Shown here one piece after another: positions 32,616 through 46,400 of a stretch of DNA of 64,000 nt; position 1 is the first letter of the stretch, and every line of letters begins with the position of its first letter. The stretch comes from Amphiura filiformis (Eukaryota > Echinodermata > Ophiuroidea > Amphilepidida > Amphiuridae): the NCBI RefSeq assembly GCF_039555335.1, contig NC_092646.1:31139680-31203679 (forward strand). The letters are read 5' to 3'. The notes under the pieces are model-generated. The model did no database searches and was not told the DNA's origin. It saw only the letters and a program-made list of their open reading frames with translations. The translations under genes were made by a program, and so were the position numbers.

Positions 32616-33043
32616 AACGGAAGCTCAGATTTGAGAGCGAAAGTCAGGTCAAATTGCAAAAAGCTGCAATTGTGCTCATCTGTGAGGACAGTGATCCCAG
32701 CCAAAGGACACACCCTGATTTTGAGATCTGCAAAAGCCAATAACCATGACAGCCGAGAACCGCAAAATACGGGTAACCGCCTATATTTTTTATAGCTTCA
32801 ATTTTGGTTAAAGGAAGGTGACCTGATATATTTGGAAAATCAAATTCTTTAAAACTTACGTTCATCCCTTTCAAGCACTCACGCAAAAAGAACATGTAAA
32901 TGTTTTCTGTAAATGTGACTAATTCCCAATGGAATTACCGACATTTATAGCTTTATACAGCGTGATTTTGGTAGTCTGCGGTGTTTTTATTAATGATAAT
33001 CATCATGATCATGTAATTATATTGATTTCAAGTGAAAGGCCAT

Positions 33044-33240
33044 ATTTTTCTCATAAACATATTGAAATTAGAAGTTCCAACTCAGTGTATTTCCGAAGAT
33101 ATCATAAAAAAAAACACCCTAATTAGTCTCAATATATGGTATACCATATTTGAGACTAATTCGGCAGTTTTTTGATGATTTCTTCGGAAATATACCGATT
33201 TGGAACGCCAAATTTCAATATGTTTATGAGACAAATATGC
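33044..33240. mobile_element. Hairpin element with TCTCATAAACATATTGAAAT arms
   Basis: CTCATAAACATATTGAAATT...CCGAAGA...TTAGTCTCAATATATGGTAT at the left pairs with the complement through ATATGTTTATGAGA at the right. Central palindrome ATATGGTATACCATAT at 33134-33149. Confidence 0.75.
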
Positions 33241-34393
33241 GCTAATCTGATACCAAAATCAGCATTTTGATGAGATAAAGTGGGGAATGAGATTGTCAAT
33301 CAGGTTATCCAACTTCATAGATTCAGTTTTTTATTAAAAAAATGTTGAAGTGGCGCCACTACAACACCAAAACTAACATAAAAACTTGTTCTTAATTTAG
33401 CAAATCGATTCGTATAATGTCATCTAGGCCTATTTGAGGCCTGGCATCTCAGGCTACCGTGAAGCTCTACTATGAGCTCAGGTTTTAGCTAAATTACATT
33501 GATACGCCTAGCTGTTGATAAGGCTTTCAATGATAATCATTTCGGAGCGTGTGAAGGATTCAAAATCACTCGGACAGCTACCGGTACTTTTGTAGGTCAT
33601 GTGGTTCTTTAGTTAGGTTGTAAAGAGGGCTGGAACCCGATCACCTTTGTAAAATTTATAACTCATATAACAACAATAAATCAAGCAAGTAAAACCCTAT
33701 TCTAATTTCAAAAGAGTTGCACTGAACTTAGGCAAAACATAGGCCTAAAGGTGTTAGACCGTTCACAAACACTTGCTAGGGAGCTCTAGGGGGCCTGATG
33801 CAAAAAGGGGCCCTTTTTTCCCCTCCCGAAGGGGGCCAGAAAAAATGACAACTTTTCCTGGAAAAAGTGAGGGCCCTGACATTTTGAGATCTCAAAGGGG
33901 GGGCGAAAAATTTTGCAATGAAATTTTTACCATCAGCCCCCCCCCCCAAGTGTTTATAGACAATGAAAATCGATCTTTTTGGCTGCCTCGCCCAACAATA
34001 GGCCTACTTAATCAGTCCTTAAATCAGAACATCATCCTAAACGAAGAACAGCTAGGGTCTCTAAAAGCACACCACATCGTCTCCCGGGCATCGTCTTCAG
34101 TAGGCCCCTTACGCCGCGCCCTTAAGTTTCCAGTTCATAGGCCTACATGCCTTCCATTACACCTTTTGCGCAGTGATTTGGTGTACTGCGCCCTTAAGGT
34201 GAGTGTGTACACAAGTCACTGTGTTTGCGGATTTAATAGGTAACTGTGTAAACAATAATATTACTAGCTATTACTGACTTCATGCATGAACTGATGACCA
34301 ACAGCTCGGGCAACAGCTACCATGCAGCTACCAACACAGTGACCGGTTACAACATCTGACATTTTCGAGAATTGCGAGAGAATAGGAAACAAA

Positions 34394-34432
34394 ATGGAGG
34401 GCCAAGGCCTAAAGGGCATTCGGCAGATTCAG
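34394..34432 (+). CDS. Gene B exon 1: start codon
   Basis: It reads [13 protein letters not shown] and ends before GTAATC at phase 0. The ATG is preceded by AAAA and followed by G, a good translation start. The 13-residue leader before the conserved [12 protein letters not shown] block is the usual size for MORC3/4. Confidence 0.8.
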
Positions 34433-37400
34433 GTAATCATTTTGTCTATGTTTTGTCACATCACATTGAATGATTGATTGACTGGTTCACATTGTAGGCC
34501 TATGTATTATCTTCGACCAGTTGGACTGGTCCCCGACCTGTTAACGTTGTCACCGGGGTTGTCACTGTTTTCACCCGGGGTTTTCACTCACTTTATTTCA
34601 TTTTCAGACACATCCGAATTACCTGCAATCGAATAGTACCAGTCATAAATGGCCATTCAGTGCGGTGGCAGAATTAATAGGTAAGCTTATTTTTGGCCTT
34701 GTATAATTTGGTCAATAAATTCTAAGCTAAAGCGAATGGCAAAAATAAGCTGATATCCTATCATTACAAGCTGATTACAAGTGCATCAATAAATCGATGA
34801 GCATTGCCTTCCGGTTCTGTTCTCACAGGTTGTCTACTGCATACAATGTATATGCCTACCTTGGTTATAACAGAGAAGATCCTCTGGTTGTAAAAATTTG
34901 ATAACTATCAAATTTTTTTGTAAATTGGATATGAAGAAAAATGACCAAAAATTTAATAACAAACATCATTATAATGATTTGATGCTTCCTTTTTGAACTC
35001 CTAAGATGTCTGATGTCATGAATATTGACCAAATAGAGCTTCACAAATACAGATTGCATATTTTAAACATCAATTTTTCACAGCATCATTTTAACAGATG
35101 GAATTAGAATTCCTTGCAAATCCTATAGGGGAATGCAATCTCAAACATGGACATAACTTTTCAGTTTATTTGGTCAATATTTCAAAAAAGAAATTAGTGT
35201 AAGGTATTCTCCCCAAATATCAACCATTTTAAGGGATGGGGTATGAACGTTTGGACAGTATTTATTGTGGGACATTAGAGCACATCAGACATATCGAATA
35301 ATAATAATAATAATAATCGACTCTTATATAGCGCTTTACATCAAGTCCCTTAGCGCTTAAAACATGAATAAACAAATAACAAACAATACCTACACAATAC
35401 AACCTATAAACAATTTATGCATGTGATATAAATGAACAAAGTAAAACATGAGATAAATCAATTGTCACAAAATGCTAGAGTAAACAAATGTGTTTTTAAG
35501 GAAGATTTAAATTGTACAAGAGTCTTAGAGTTTTTTACATTATATGCATTCTGAATATGAAGAATGTCCTGATGATATCAAATAATTTTGATTTTTTTTT
35601 TTTTAATTCGCAATGTAATACACATTTTATGGCAAATGATTAAAATTGATATCCATATCTTCAATTGATCGTCGGCTTTTCCTCCCAGCTACATACACTT
35701 TAAGAATATATCATTAGATTTATAAAATTTACTTTGAGGACTGTTATATCAAAAATGTGAAAAATATCAAATTTTAATAATTTGTCATAAAATTTGTATT
35801 ATATCATGAATTTCAAAAAATGAAAATTATTTGATATCAGAAAGACATTCTTCGTATTCAAAATGCAATTCGATATGTCTGAATTTTTAAATTATGATAA
35901 TATGTCGAACTTTGCTCTGTTGACCTACAAAGACAAGAAATTTGGCCGATCCCAGTTAGGTGCAAGTTGGGACATTTGTAAACATTACAAATATGCAAAA
36001 AAATCAGGTTTGAAAAAAATTAACCAATTTCATATTATAAGATCGTACATTATGGCTTTAAGCAAATATTGAATTTGACTAGAAGAGAAATACTTGCAAC
36101 TTTACCAAAACAAGTAAAATTTACACAAATATGCATTTACTTGAAGCAGTGAGTTTCCAATCTTGTCTCATGTCAAGTTTGGCAGTCATTCATGTACTAC
36201 CTAAATAAGGATTATAAGTATTTGGTACTTTGCAGGGCCACGATTTCGTCTTGGTTTGCGGGAATCAAAATCCATCATAGTCACTGCACTTACTGTATGA
36301 TGTACAATGACAGAAGTTAATTCTCAACCGAATCTTATGAGAATTACAAGAATCGATTCGGTGGTTCTCGTCGAAATCTAGGCCCTGCTTTGACTTCCAG
36401 GATAGGCCTACACATGAAACTTTGCCCCAATTGCGCACATCTGGAGGGTTTTTTAATTGTTTTGTAAAATCTTATGTAGAACAACCCAAAACTTCTATTA
36501 ACGAAAGTCCTTTTATGGGGGTCAAAAAGTCTGATTACGTTCTCTATTAAATGCTACATGTACTGATGAAACAGCAACAAATATACCCAATTCAAAACAA
36601 TGATGCATGCACTCATAGCATCCAAAGAAAGAAAAGAATGAAGAATCCTTGTTTGTAATGTGACCACTACCAATCCATCTTGAAATGTGTGTGTGTAGGG
36701 GGGTGCATACTGTCAATAAATAGCTGAAAAGAACCAAAAAGTGAGAACTTCTCAAGATTTTCTCTTGTGTTTATATTTACCCATTTCCCGGGCCCATTTC
36801 TTTCTATGTACGTTTCATCTGTGTGCTGTTTCAGTCAAGCATGGTAAATTTAATGCAAAGCAGTGTGTCTTACAGACATTTCAAATAATAATTATTGATT
36901 TGATTTGAAATCATTTTGAAGCAACGACTGCACGTGGAACTGGAACGTCAATATCATACTTCACTACTTCAGTAAATACAAACATTTGAAAATTATATTA
37001 TTAAATTCTTAAAACAAGATCAACTTTGACCGATGTTTTAAAGAGGAAACCATAGCCAAAAGCAGTTCTTCTGGGATGAACCAAACCTGTCTGGTTATCA
37101 AATTAATCAATGACAAGGCTATCTCTGAATTTGTGCTAATTGATGCAATAACATTAAAACATCACTTAGCACAGGTCTGTCAAATTAGGAAATTATCCTG
37201 TCACTGATTAATTTGATAACCAGGCTTATTTGGTGTACCCCAGAAAAACTGCTCTGGCGGGGTTTCCTCTTTAACTACTTTATGTGCTTATTTCAAACGC
37301 TGTTAAAAATGAGCACCACTCGCCTCGCTGTTAAATTGTAATTAAAAATGTCCTCTTTTTTTGCAGATAATGCGTACGATCCAGACGCACATGCTTCAAA

Positions 37401-40400
37401 CTTGGATATTAATTACGAATCGTTTGGTACTCGTCCATGTCTGACGTTTACTGATGATGGCAATGGACTGGATGCAGAAGGAATGCATAAAATGTTTTGG
37501 TAATTTTAGGTGGTAATGTACCCCTCGATAAATTTGTGACTATTTTTGCATTTTTCTCAAAAATAATAACACACTGGTAACAAAAGGTATGTATATTTTA
37601 AGGAATCCAGTTGCTACACTGGAATTTCAGTGACTCAAGACAAGCGGTACGTTATTTATGATCAGAAAAGAGGTGCCGCTAGGATGTACTCTATTTCTTA
37701 ACATATATAATGAACCACTTGCCTTGAATCACTGAAATTTCAGTGAAGTAATTGATTCCTTGCCCCTATAATATACATAACTTTTGTTACCATTGTGTTG
37801 TTATTTTTTGAGAAAAATACAAAATTAGTCACAAAATTTATCAGGGGGTGTAGTACTCCCTTAATTATGAGTCGTTTATTAATCATCCATGCATAAGTTA
37901 CTGACAACGGGTTGGATGCAGAGGACTAGACTTCTCCGTAGTCCACTTGCCAATTGTGCACTACTCTGGCTATTACATTTAAGCTTAAAACTCTGATTTA
38001 ATTAATGAGTGCACAATTGATAGATTTTCACAACTGATCTTTTCAGTCACCGTGACGCCTCTGTTTGTTAGCTTCCCAAGTGGACTACTGACTTTGCCTT
38101 GAGAGTTAGGCCAATTTCTGGCCTAACTAAAATTGGTGATGATGTAATGCATCTTTAAAAATGAATCTGGCTTAAATCCTCCCGACGCGTACTGGTACCA
38201 TTATAACTATACATGGTACACAACTATCTAGGGAATGCAGCGCTTTTGTGCTGGTGGATGAACGTATGCATCTAGCGCGTATTGTACCACCATGCTTAGT
38301 CTTGTGGTTAGATTTTATTGATAAACAAGTATGATTGACAGTGTGTGAGTCCGGGTAAAGTTCTGCTTAAAAGTGAAAGTCCATAGTCGGTTTTTCGGAT
38401 AATAAACTGGCAGATTCTAAAATTAGAATTGTTCAGTATTGAAGTGTCATTATAATTATGCCATTATGATATGTTGCATTCAATAATATAAGCCTACAAT
38501 GAGGGCCTATACTTTACTTTTACTGTCACAAATATAATTATATAGCCTAAACTTTTTCATAACCATTTTATACTAGTATTTTGATGTACTAAATATCAGT
38601 ATAATTTCGAGTTCAACTGAATGCGTTCATCATGATTAATAACATTTTTATTTATCAAAAATCGACTATGGCATAGTCTAGCAGAGGACATGCATTAAAT
38701 AACATGTATCTAATTTTTATCTTACACCTTCTTTCTGTAATTCATTAAACATTTTTTTGTGGCAATTTTGTGCAAAATGTGTTGATTTTGCACCCCTGAA
38801 ATTCACTTTGCCCTCCAATCCTCGAAAAAAATTCCTGGCGCCGCCACTGTAAACATTGATGATACTGCAAGTTTGTTTGGCAAAACATATCTTTGGGCAA
38901 AATAAGGAAGTTTGATGAATACAGAGGATGTGTTATAAACTACTCTTATTCAATGGGTGCGTCTTGTAAAGAATTCACGTAATTTGATTGGTTTTCTGGT
39001 GTATAATATCTCACAATAGTTGATAGTGATATTAGTCAGGGTGTGCCGCCACTTAACGGCGGCACGCTTGTTGCTCCTCAATGATCGTAGCGATAATGCG
39101 TTCGCAGTAATACACATGCGAGAACTAAAACGCGATTCGGCGGCTTAGATGTTCGTGATGGTTTCGTTTATTTAAAACAACGGGGATGTCCTCACAAAAG
39201 TAACGTTATTTATTTCTGAAAAAAGGCAGTTTTTCTCGCAAAAATTACATTAAAACTGAATATCGTAGTGGATGCCGGCTGCGCCGGCATCCACTACTCA
39301 AAATATTGGCCAGCCCATCCATTATGACACGATATTGGATAGGCAAAAGACAAAATCCTATCTTTTATTCTCTAATTAAAAAAAGTTGGTAATGGTGAAT
39401 CCAACGGATGAGGACACAAAAGACATCAAGGATCAATAATGATACAAGAGGATACCGTAACTATGAACAACTGGCAGACTTGTAGTACCCGTACTCGTAC
39501 TCGAGTCCCAATTTCCGTACCCGTACTCATGGCTCCAGACCTGTACCCGTACCCGCACCCTATTTTGGGTTCGGACCCGCACCAGATTACTCATGGCTTC
39601 GGACCGCACCCATACCCATGGCCTGGGACCCGTACCTGCACTCCATGGTCTGGGACCCGCACTGCACTCATGGCTCGGACACGCACCGCACTCATGACGG
39701 GTCCCAATGCTACAAGTCTGACAACTGGAATGAAAAAGGGCAAGGTACACCAACTTGATGTGGGAAATCAAGTAAAATACAGACAGTACGTAGAGGGGGG
39801 GGGGGGAACAAAAACAGCAAATGTAGGCATTAGAAGTAGGTAAAGTTCGATAGCCAAAAATGACCAGTTCCAAGGCCCACAGAAAGAAAAGTGATGAAAA
39901 TCACTGTGCACATAAATAGATATGGTAAATCAAACAACCAAATCTAGGCACAAAAACAGGCAAAGTTTGATGGCCAAAAATTGACAAATTCCAGAGCCCA
40001 CATAAGTGTCAGGAAAATGGTACAAAAGTACACTGGAAGTGATGAAAATTACTGTGCACGTAGCAGACAAACAAAACCAAACAGACAAAAAAAACCCAAA
40101 AACCAAACAGACAAAAAACATTTTGTTTCCCATGTCAAGTTGGTGTATGCTCTTTTCTTTCCAGTTATAAACTATACTTTGTTGAAATCTGTTAAGGGGC
40201 TTATTGCTTCAAAAACTGAAAATTAGATTACGGTAGTTGCTTTCTGGGGATTGGTTGCTGGCAGAAGTGTCCTGCCCTGTGCATTATGGGAAATGGTCTA
40301 TCTATTGTTAGGGAATTTTAGCTGACACAATTTTTGTCTGTGGAGCACATTATTTGTTTTCATGTGGTTACAGGAGTATTTCATGATCCTTGCATCCTCT

Positions 40401-43400
40401 TTTTATGAAAATTTCAGTAGGTACAATGTATCCAGGAAAAAGGCCTATTCCCAAAATGTCAGTTGATTCTGATGTTGCAAATTTGCGAGTTATGCATGAT
40501 TATGTGTATTACACTGCTCCATAGGCCACTGTTGTAATTTTATTCTGGTACACCAGAACGTAAATTCAAATTTGATGCTAGTTTTGCTAAATGAATTAAT
40601 CAGCAAGAAAGTTTTTTGTATAAACATTTATGTAGCCAGAGGTTTCCAGTGGTATAAAACTCTCAACATTTTTTGAGAAAAGTGGGGGATGAGGCTGTGG
40701 ATCACGAAATGCCCTTTTAAGAAATCATTAAATTCAAAATCCTGGCTAAACATGGGGCTAAACCTTTTTTTTTTTTTGGGAGCAGACTATTTAAGCACAT
40801 TTTGTTTAAATTTTTGTCCAATATAATAAATGTCAAATATTTAATTCTTTGCTTAACCTTTTTACAGTCTTGGTTATAGCCACAAGAAGGACATTGATGT
40901 GCCCAAACATCTTGCCGTGGGCCAGTACGGCAATGGCTTCAAGTCTGGCTCCATGAGACTAGGCAGGGATGCTATTGTCTTCAGTATCAAGAACAATACA
41001 AAGACCATTGGGTTCATGTCGCAGACATTCCTGGAAAACACCGAAGCTGCCACTGTAGTGGTCCCTATAGTGTCGTGGAATCTGGCAAATATCCTTTTTT
41101 GTTTTTCAATACAATGCACTTGGGCTTTGAAGTACATGTAGTGCTATGTTTCATCTAAAGTCTGCACAAAAAGTAACGCAGCTGTTATTTATATACGCCT
41201 ATAGCTTCAGAACTAATACTTGTTTTCACAATATTTCAACATTAAAAGGAGGATGATTTATTTTCGCGCAATTCGATACCCAATTTGTCCAATTTTGTTC
41301 ACTATTAACAATACAGCAGTGTTTTGAAAGAAAAATACCCGAATTTAAAGGTTGCAGCTATTTGTATTGATTTGAAGTAAGCGCCAAGATAATGGCGGGC
41401 TTTACATGCTGCAGTGCTGGCATAATAACCATTGATCGCTGTAAACGGCAACTTTTAAATTCGGGTATTTATCTTTAAAAGCACTACCGTGTCATTAATA
41501 TTGAACGACATTTGACAAATGGGGTATCAAAATGCACGTAAATAAATCATCCTTCTCTCTATGTTGAAATATTGTGAAAAGAATGATAAGTTCTGAAACT
41601 ATAGGCGTATTTATAACAGCTGCGTTACTTTTTGTGCAGACTTTATGTTGATCAATATAGCCTTAAAGGGAGTCTCTGGCAATCACAACATTATGCCTTA
41701 TAGTGACCCATAACTCATATTGACCATAAAAACGAATAAAAAATGCATCTCTCAACACGCGATATTCAAAATTCCCAGGCACAGAAATTGTCGAGTGCAA
41801 TGACGTCCAAGTAATACAATGAAGGCTGACGACAATTGAGCACAAATAAACATTACATCATTGCACTTAGACAATTTTGACGTGGGAATTTTGAATATAG
41901 TGTGTTGAGAGCTGACTGTTTTTATTAATATTTGTTTTTATGGTCAATGTGCGTTTATTTTAAATAAAACCATGTGATTCGTGCTTGATAATTATTTTTC
42001 TAACATATAAGGCACAATGTTGTGATGATGAGCTGATTCACTTCCTTTTTTTACACCAGGTGACTATTGGGTATAACATTTATAGAAAGTTTTAGCAACT
42101 GAAAAATTCAAGTCGGTTTTGAAATAAATTTGGCTTCTATGTCTTATTGCACTTTTTGACTCACCCTGTAAATATGTGACAAGATCAAGGAGAATGAGTA
42201 GGATGTCGCTAATATTGATTTAGAGATATTGGCAAAGAAAGTGTTAAAATTCTTTTGTTTTATATTGTTTTCAGCAATTGATAAATTGACATAACTTCGT
42301 AACGAAAAGTCGTATCAACATGGGGTTTTCAGTTTCTGAAAGCTCTAAATGTCCTCTAAAGATATATATGTAAAACTCATTTTCGACTAGGGTCGACATG
42401 TGACTCATTCCCCTTGATCATGTCACATATATGCAAAGAAGGAAGCCCAGTTACACTTAGCTAACTTTGTCACATTGAAATTGTCTATACAGTAAAGTTT
42501 GGAAGTTACATTGTTTTATCAATTATTTGCCCTTAAGGGTAGACGAGGTATTGTTGGTCGAAGCAACCTAAAAATCGATTTTCATTATCTAGATCAATAT
42601 ATTATTGAAAAATAACACCTTGATGTTTTGCAAAAGTTCATTCTGCAAATCATGTACTTCGCAAACCTGCTTAATTTATTGTTGTTAATGAGTTACGTAC
42701 GTTTTACAAAAGTGTTGTTGTTTCAGCTCTCTTTACAACGTAACTCAAGAACCGCAGCACCTATAAAAGTATATCTATGATATTTTAATTCTTCTACACA
42801 CTCGCTATGAATTGAGTAATACAGTTTTTGCCAAAGCTCACTACCATTCGTAAGATGCTGTGAACTACCAAATCACAACAGTTTAAAATAATTTTTTGCC
42901 CTTAACAGTGTTTCTCACATCAAATAATTCCCAGTGCAGATGCAGAGCCCAGTTTGCATGCCATCTTAGGACATTCTATCTTTACAACCACCAAAGAACT
43001 GTTTGAACAGTTTGAAAAGATCAGTGAACAGATGAACGTGCACAAGAGAACAAGGAGGATGAACAGTGAAAAGGTCAAAGGAACAAGGATAATAATCTAT
43101 AATCTGAAGAAGTGAGAATTCTAAGTGTAGTCACAGCTGGTCAGCTGCTGAAGGGAGTATCCCATCATGCATTGCAGTGTATCTGCTTGCTCCATAGCAA
43201 ATGTAAACAAAAAATAAGTAAGAGCTGCTTTAATATTGAGAACTACAAAAAATGTATGGATAGTTTCACAATATACTTACAAGGTCATTTTTTTTCAAAC
43301 AGAAGTGAAAGTTTAAGTGAAAGATTTTGTGTGCACTTTCTATGGCATGTGCAGTCATATTATAGTTATGGTACTGCTAAGCATAATCATGATAATGGGA

Positions 43401-46400
43401 TACGGTTTTCAGCAGCTGTGAAGTGTAGTAAATTTAGACAGTATGATAGGTTTTTGTACATGGACGTGGTATGTGAACATGTGACATACACCGCTCGCCC
43501 AATGATGAGCACAGGGACCTATATCTGATACCCTATGCTTGCAGCTCTGTTGAGTGCGAGGCAGTGATCGACTGGCAATTCTTTGTTAGCGTTGTTTCCC
43601 AGCCCTGCACTCTATGTAGCTGTTCGCTGGCAAACTTTGAAAACACCCCTTTGCATCTCATTTCACGAACTTTTCAGGCAAAAAATACACCTTTTTTTAG
43701 CAATTTCATAATTTTTTTTGCTCTTCGACAATGCCCTTATGTTGTTGAAATACAAACAGTAGCTCAAAGCTTTATTGTGAATGTTTTGATGTGTATGCCT
43801 ACCCATGGAGCGCAGGGGCCAGGGTTGGTTCCATGCAGGTGGTCACGCCATCGTGGAACATGCTGGTTGAGTGTCGTAGGTGTATGTCTGGCGCACAATA
43901 TGGGTACTAGTATATAAAACAACTCACGGGAAGTACTGGGTCTGTCTGTAACATCACAGGTCTTTTGAAAGATTTGGTGATCAATTTCAATTAGTCCAGA
44001 TTTGAGCCATTCTCACATCTCGTTTTGCCTTTTGAAGAGCATCCAAGTTCCATGGCATATGTGGATGTAGGGTGACTGTTAGTGCGTGCCTTGAAAAGTT
44101 GGAAATTGTTTCAATATTAAATCCCCAATTGAAGCCATTTGGTACATTTTGTTTCAATTGACTATAAGTGTTGAATGATGTGTCAAAATTAAGTAAGTTA
44201 TTTTCTTGTAATATAATGTCAGTGATGCAAGCAACCGTCTAGAATTTGACTTCATGAAGGACGGGCATGATATCATCCTCGCTGAGGAGTATGACTTGAC
44301 ACACCCAGTGGTCAGTATGGATGAACCAGATAATGATAGTGACATACCGGAGCATACTTATTCATTGAGGGTAAGTTTTAGTCCATCTGTTAAAGCCATA
44401 ATGTTTAATTTTGGTCATATTTTACTTTTATTCTTTGCCAAACATTACATAATAATAAATATTAGTAACAACTGTCACAGACATGTCCAGGATCTAGGGC
44501 TTTCAGAGTTATGCTGGGGCTTAATGGCTAAAATTGCCAAAAACGACTGATTTTACATGATTTTTAACAAAGCTGCCCCCTGGACAAGCCACCGACTGTT
44601 AAGGAGGTTTTCTGATCATTTTAAGCTAAAATAATGAGGTAAAATTAAATAAAACCATTTAGCCGCTTTAAATTGTGGAGCTCTGGAGAAATTGGTAGAT
44701 AAAACTGGCGACTGTAATTAAAGCACTTCTGGCTTAGGTTTTCACAGGGTATACACCGTAGGGTATTACAATCTCAGAAAAAAGTAGAAATTAAACAAAA
44801 TTGAGGATGTCCTTGTAATCAAATCAGCACACATTGCTGCATGATATTTGGGACTTTGCATTATACTCTTATTAAGGGAAGGGGTATGAGCGTTTGGACA
44901 GTATTTATTGTGGGACATTAGAGCACATCAGACATATCGAATTGCATTCTGAATACGAAGAATGTCCTTCTGATATCAAATAATTTTGATTTTTGAAATT
45001 CGCAATGTAATACACATTTTATGGCAAATCATTAAAATTGATATTTTTGATATTTAACAGTACTTGAAGTAAACTTTATAAATCTGATGATTTATACTTA
45101 AAGTGTATGTATGTGGGATGAAAAGCCGACGATCAATTGAAAATTTTGACCTTTCGTATTGAAGATATGGATTTTTTTTTCCCAAAACACACAAAAAAAT
45201 AGGTCTTTTTGGGAAAAAAATCCATATCTTCAATATAAAAGGTCAAAATTTTCAATTGATCGTCGGCTTTTCCTCCCAGCTACATACACTTTAAGAATAT
45301 ATCATTAGATTTATAAAATTTATTTCGAGGACTGTTATATATCAAAAATTTGAAAAATATCAAATTTTAATAATTTGTCATAAAATTTGTATTATATCGT
45401 GAATTTCAAAAAATGAAAATTATTTGATATCAGAAAGACATTCTTCGTATTCAGAATGCAATTCGATATGTCTGATGTGCTCTCATGTCCCACAAAAAAT
45501 ACTGTCAAACGCCATAAACGCTCATTCTAGATCCCTTAATATGGATGTAGATCGGAAATAATTAGATTGAATAAATAAAAGATCCTTGTGTAATATTTTA
45601 TCAATTTCTTTATTAACAGTGTAAATAATTTTACAGATTTTTATTACTCTTCCCAGGCTTACTGCTCTATTTTGTATATGAAACCGAAGCTTCATATCTA
45701 CCTTCGGGGGAAAAAGGTCCAGACCTTGTTTGTTGAGAAGAGCCTTAGTAAAACCGAGAGAGATACGTACAAACCAAAGAACATCAAGGTATGTGAGTCC
45801 CTTGTGGAGGTGGTAGGGGTGGGTGTAAAACATCAATTTTGGTAACATTTGGGGAAGGATGCACAACTGGAATTCTGAAAGGAACCCATGCAGAAATATA
45901 CCAAATTTAATGAAAAAAGATCTAAAGTGGTTATAAAGTGATGTTCACATACTGGGTCCAATGGTCATTTGGAGTCAACGTGCAAAAATGTCATTATGTA
46001 AGACTTTTGTTTGAAAATTGGTCTCATAAATGGTTCAAAGCCAATTGCAACTATTATTATGTTCTCAAAATGTTCCATCACTTTGTATTCAACACTTTTC
46101 ACTCTTTCAAATATATTTTTGTTTAAACAAATTGTCCAAATTTTTATAGTTTTTATAGTTTTTTTTCCTAATTTGTCCCCCCCCCCAAGAAAAAAACAAA
46201 CTGCATAGCGAGACTATGGTCACCACTTGTGCTGTATAGTTTTGTGTCAGGTTATTTGCATATTAATACTAATTTGCATATTCTTTGTATTTACAAACCT
46301 TTATTGTGGGAGCTACCTTTTAATATCAAACCACATGATTCTAGTTGCAGATTTGTTAAGACAATTTTGAAAAAGCAGCCCTTCTCTTCTGAGAAGCCTT

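Larger units (their letters stand above)
18314..34393. other. Intergenic interval between MORC genes A and B
   Basis: Sixteen kilobases with no supportable host gene. It holds hairpin elements, a tandem duplication, a satellite, two decayed Tc1/mariner-type elements, a tRNA-like remnant and a 4-copy tandem repeat, each listed separately. Stretches 26800-28560, 29880-31840 and 33240-34390 show nothing I can name. Confidence 0.6.
41089..42918 (+). other. U12-type AT-AC intron in gene B
   Basis: The donor is ATATCCTTTT, a perfect match to the U12 AT-AC 5' splice consensus. The branch-point-like GCCCTTAAC lies at 42898-42906 and the intron ends CTCAC, 13 bases after the branch A. Removal joins WNLA to [12 protein letters not shown] in frame, and the spacing between PIV and HAIL is the one expected for MORC3. 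It is spliced by the minor spliceosome (inference). The intron contains hairpin elements at 41157, 41668 and 42172. Confidence 0.88.

Noticed and set aside
33773-34243. 156-codon open frame just upstream of gene B
   Set aside because: It starts in G/C-rich low-complexity sequence, has no domain and does not splice in frame to exon 1; it could at most be part of the promoter or 5' UTR region.
39433-39873. Overlapping 146- and 134-codon frames on opposite strands
   Set aside because: Both are translations of the CCCGTACTCATGG minisatellite; composition (Arg/Thr/Pro repeats) follows the DNA repeat.
41071-41142. GT donors after exon 4 of gene B (near 41070 and 41139)
   Set aside because: They would delete conserved VSWN residues or add an unrelated tail and do not give the phase needed by exon 5; the AT-AC site does.
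42934-42936. CCCAG acceptor at 42935 as the start of exon 5
   Set aside because: It would need two bases from exon 4 that no donor supplies, and would drop five residues that restore the family's usual spacing.
43112-43917. Two open frames of 138 and 117 codons in intron 5 of gene B
   Set aside because: The first begins at the splice donor of exon 5 and neither resembles a protein family.
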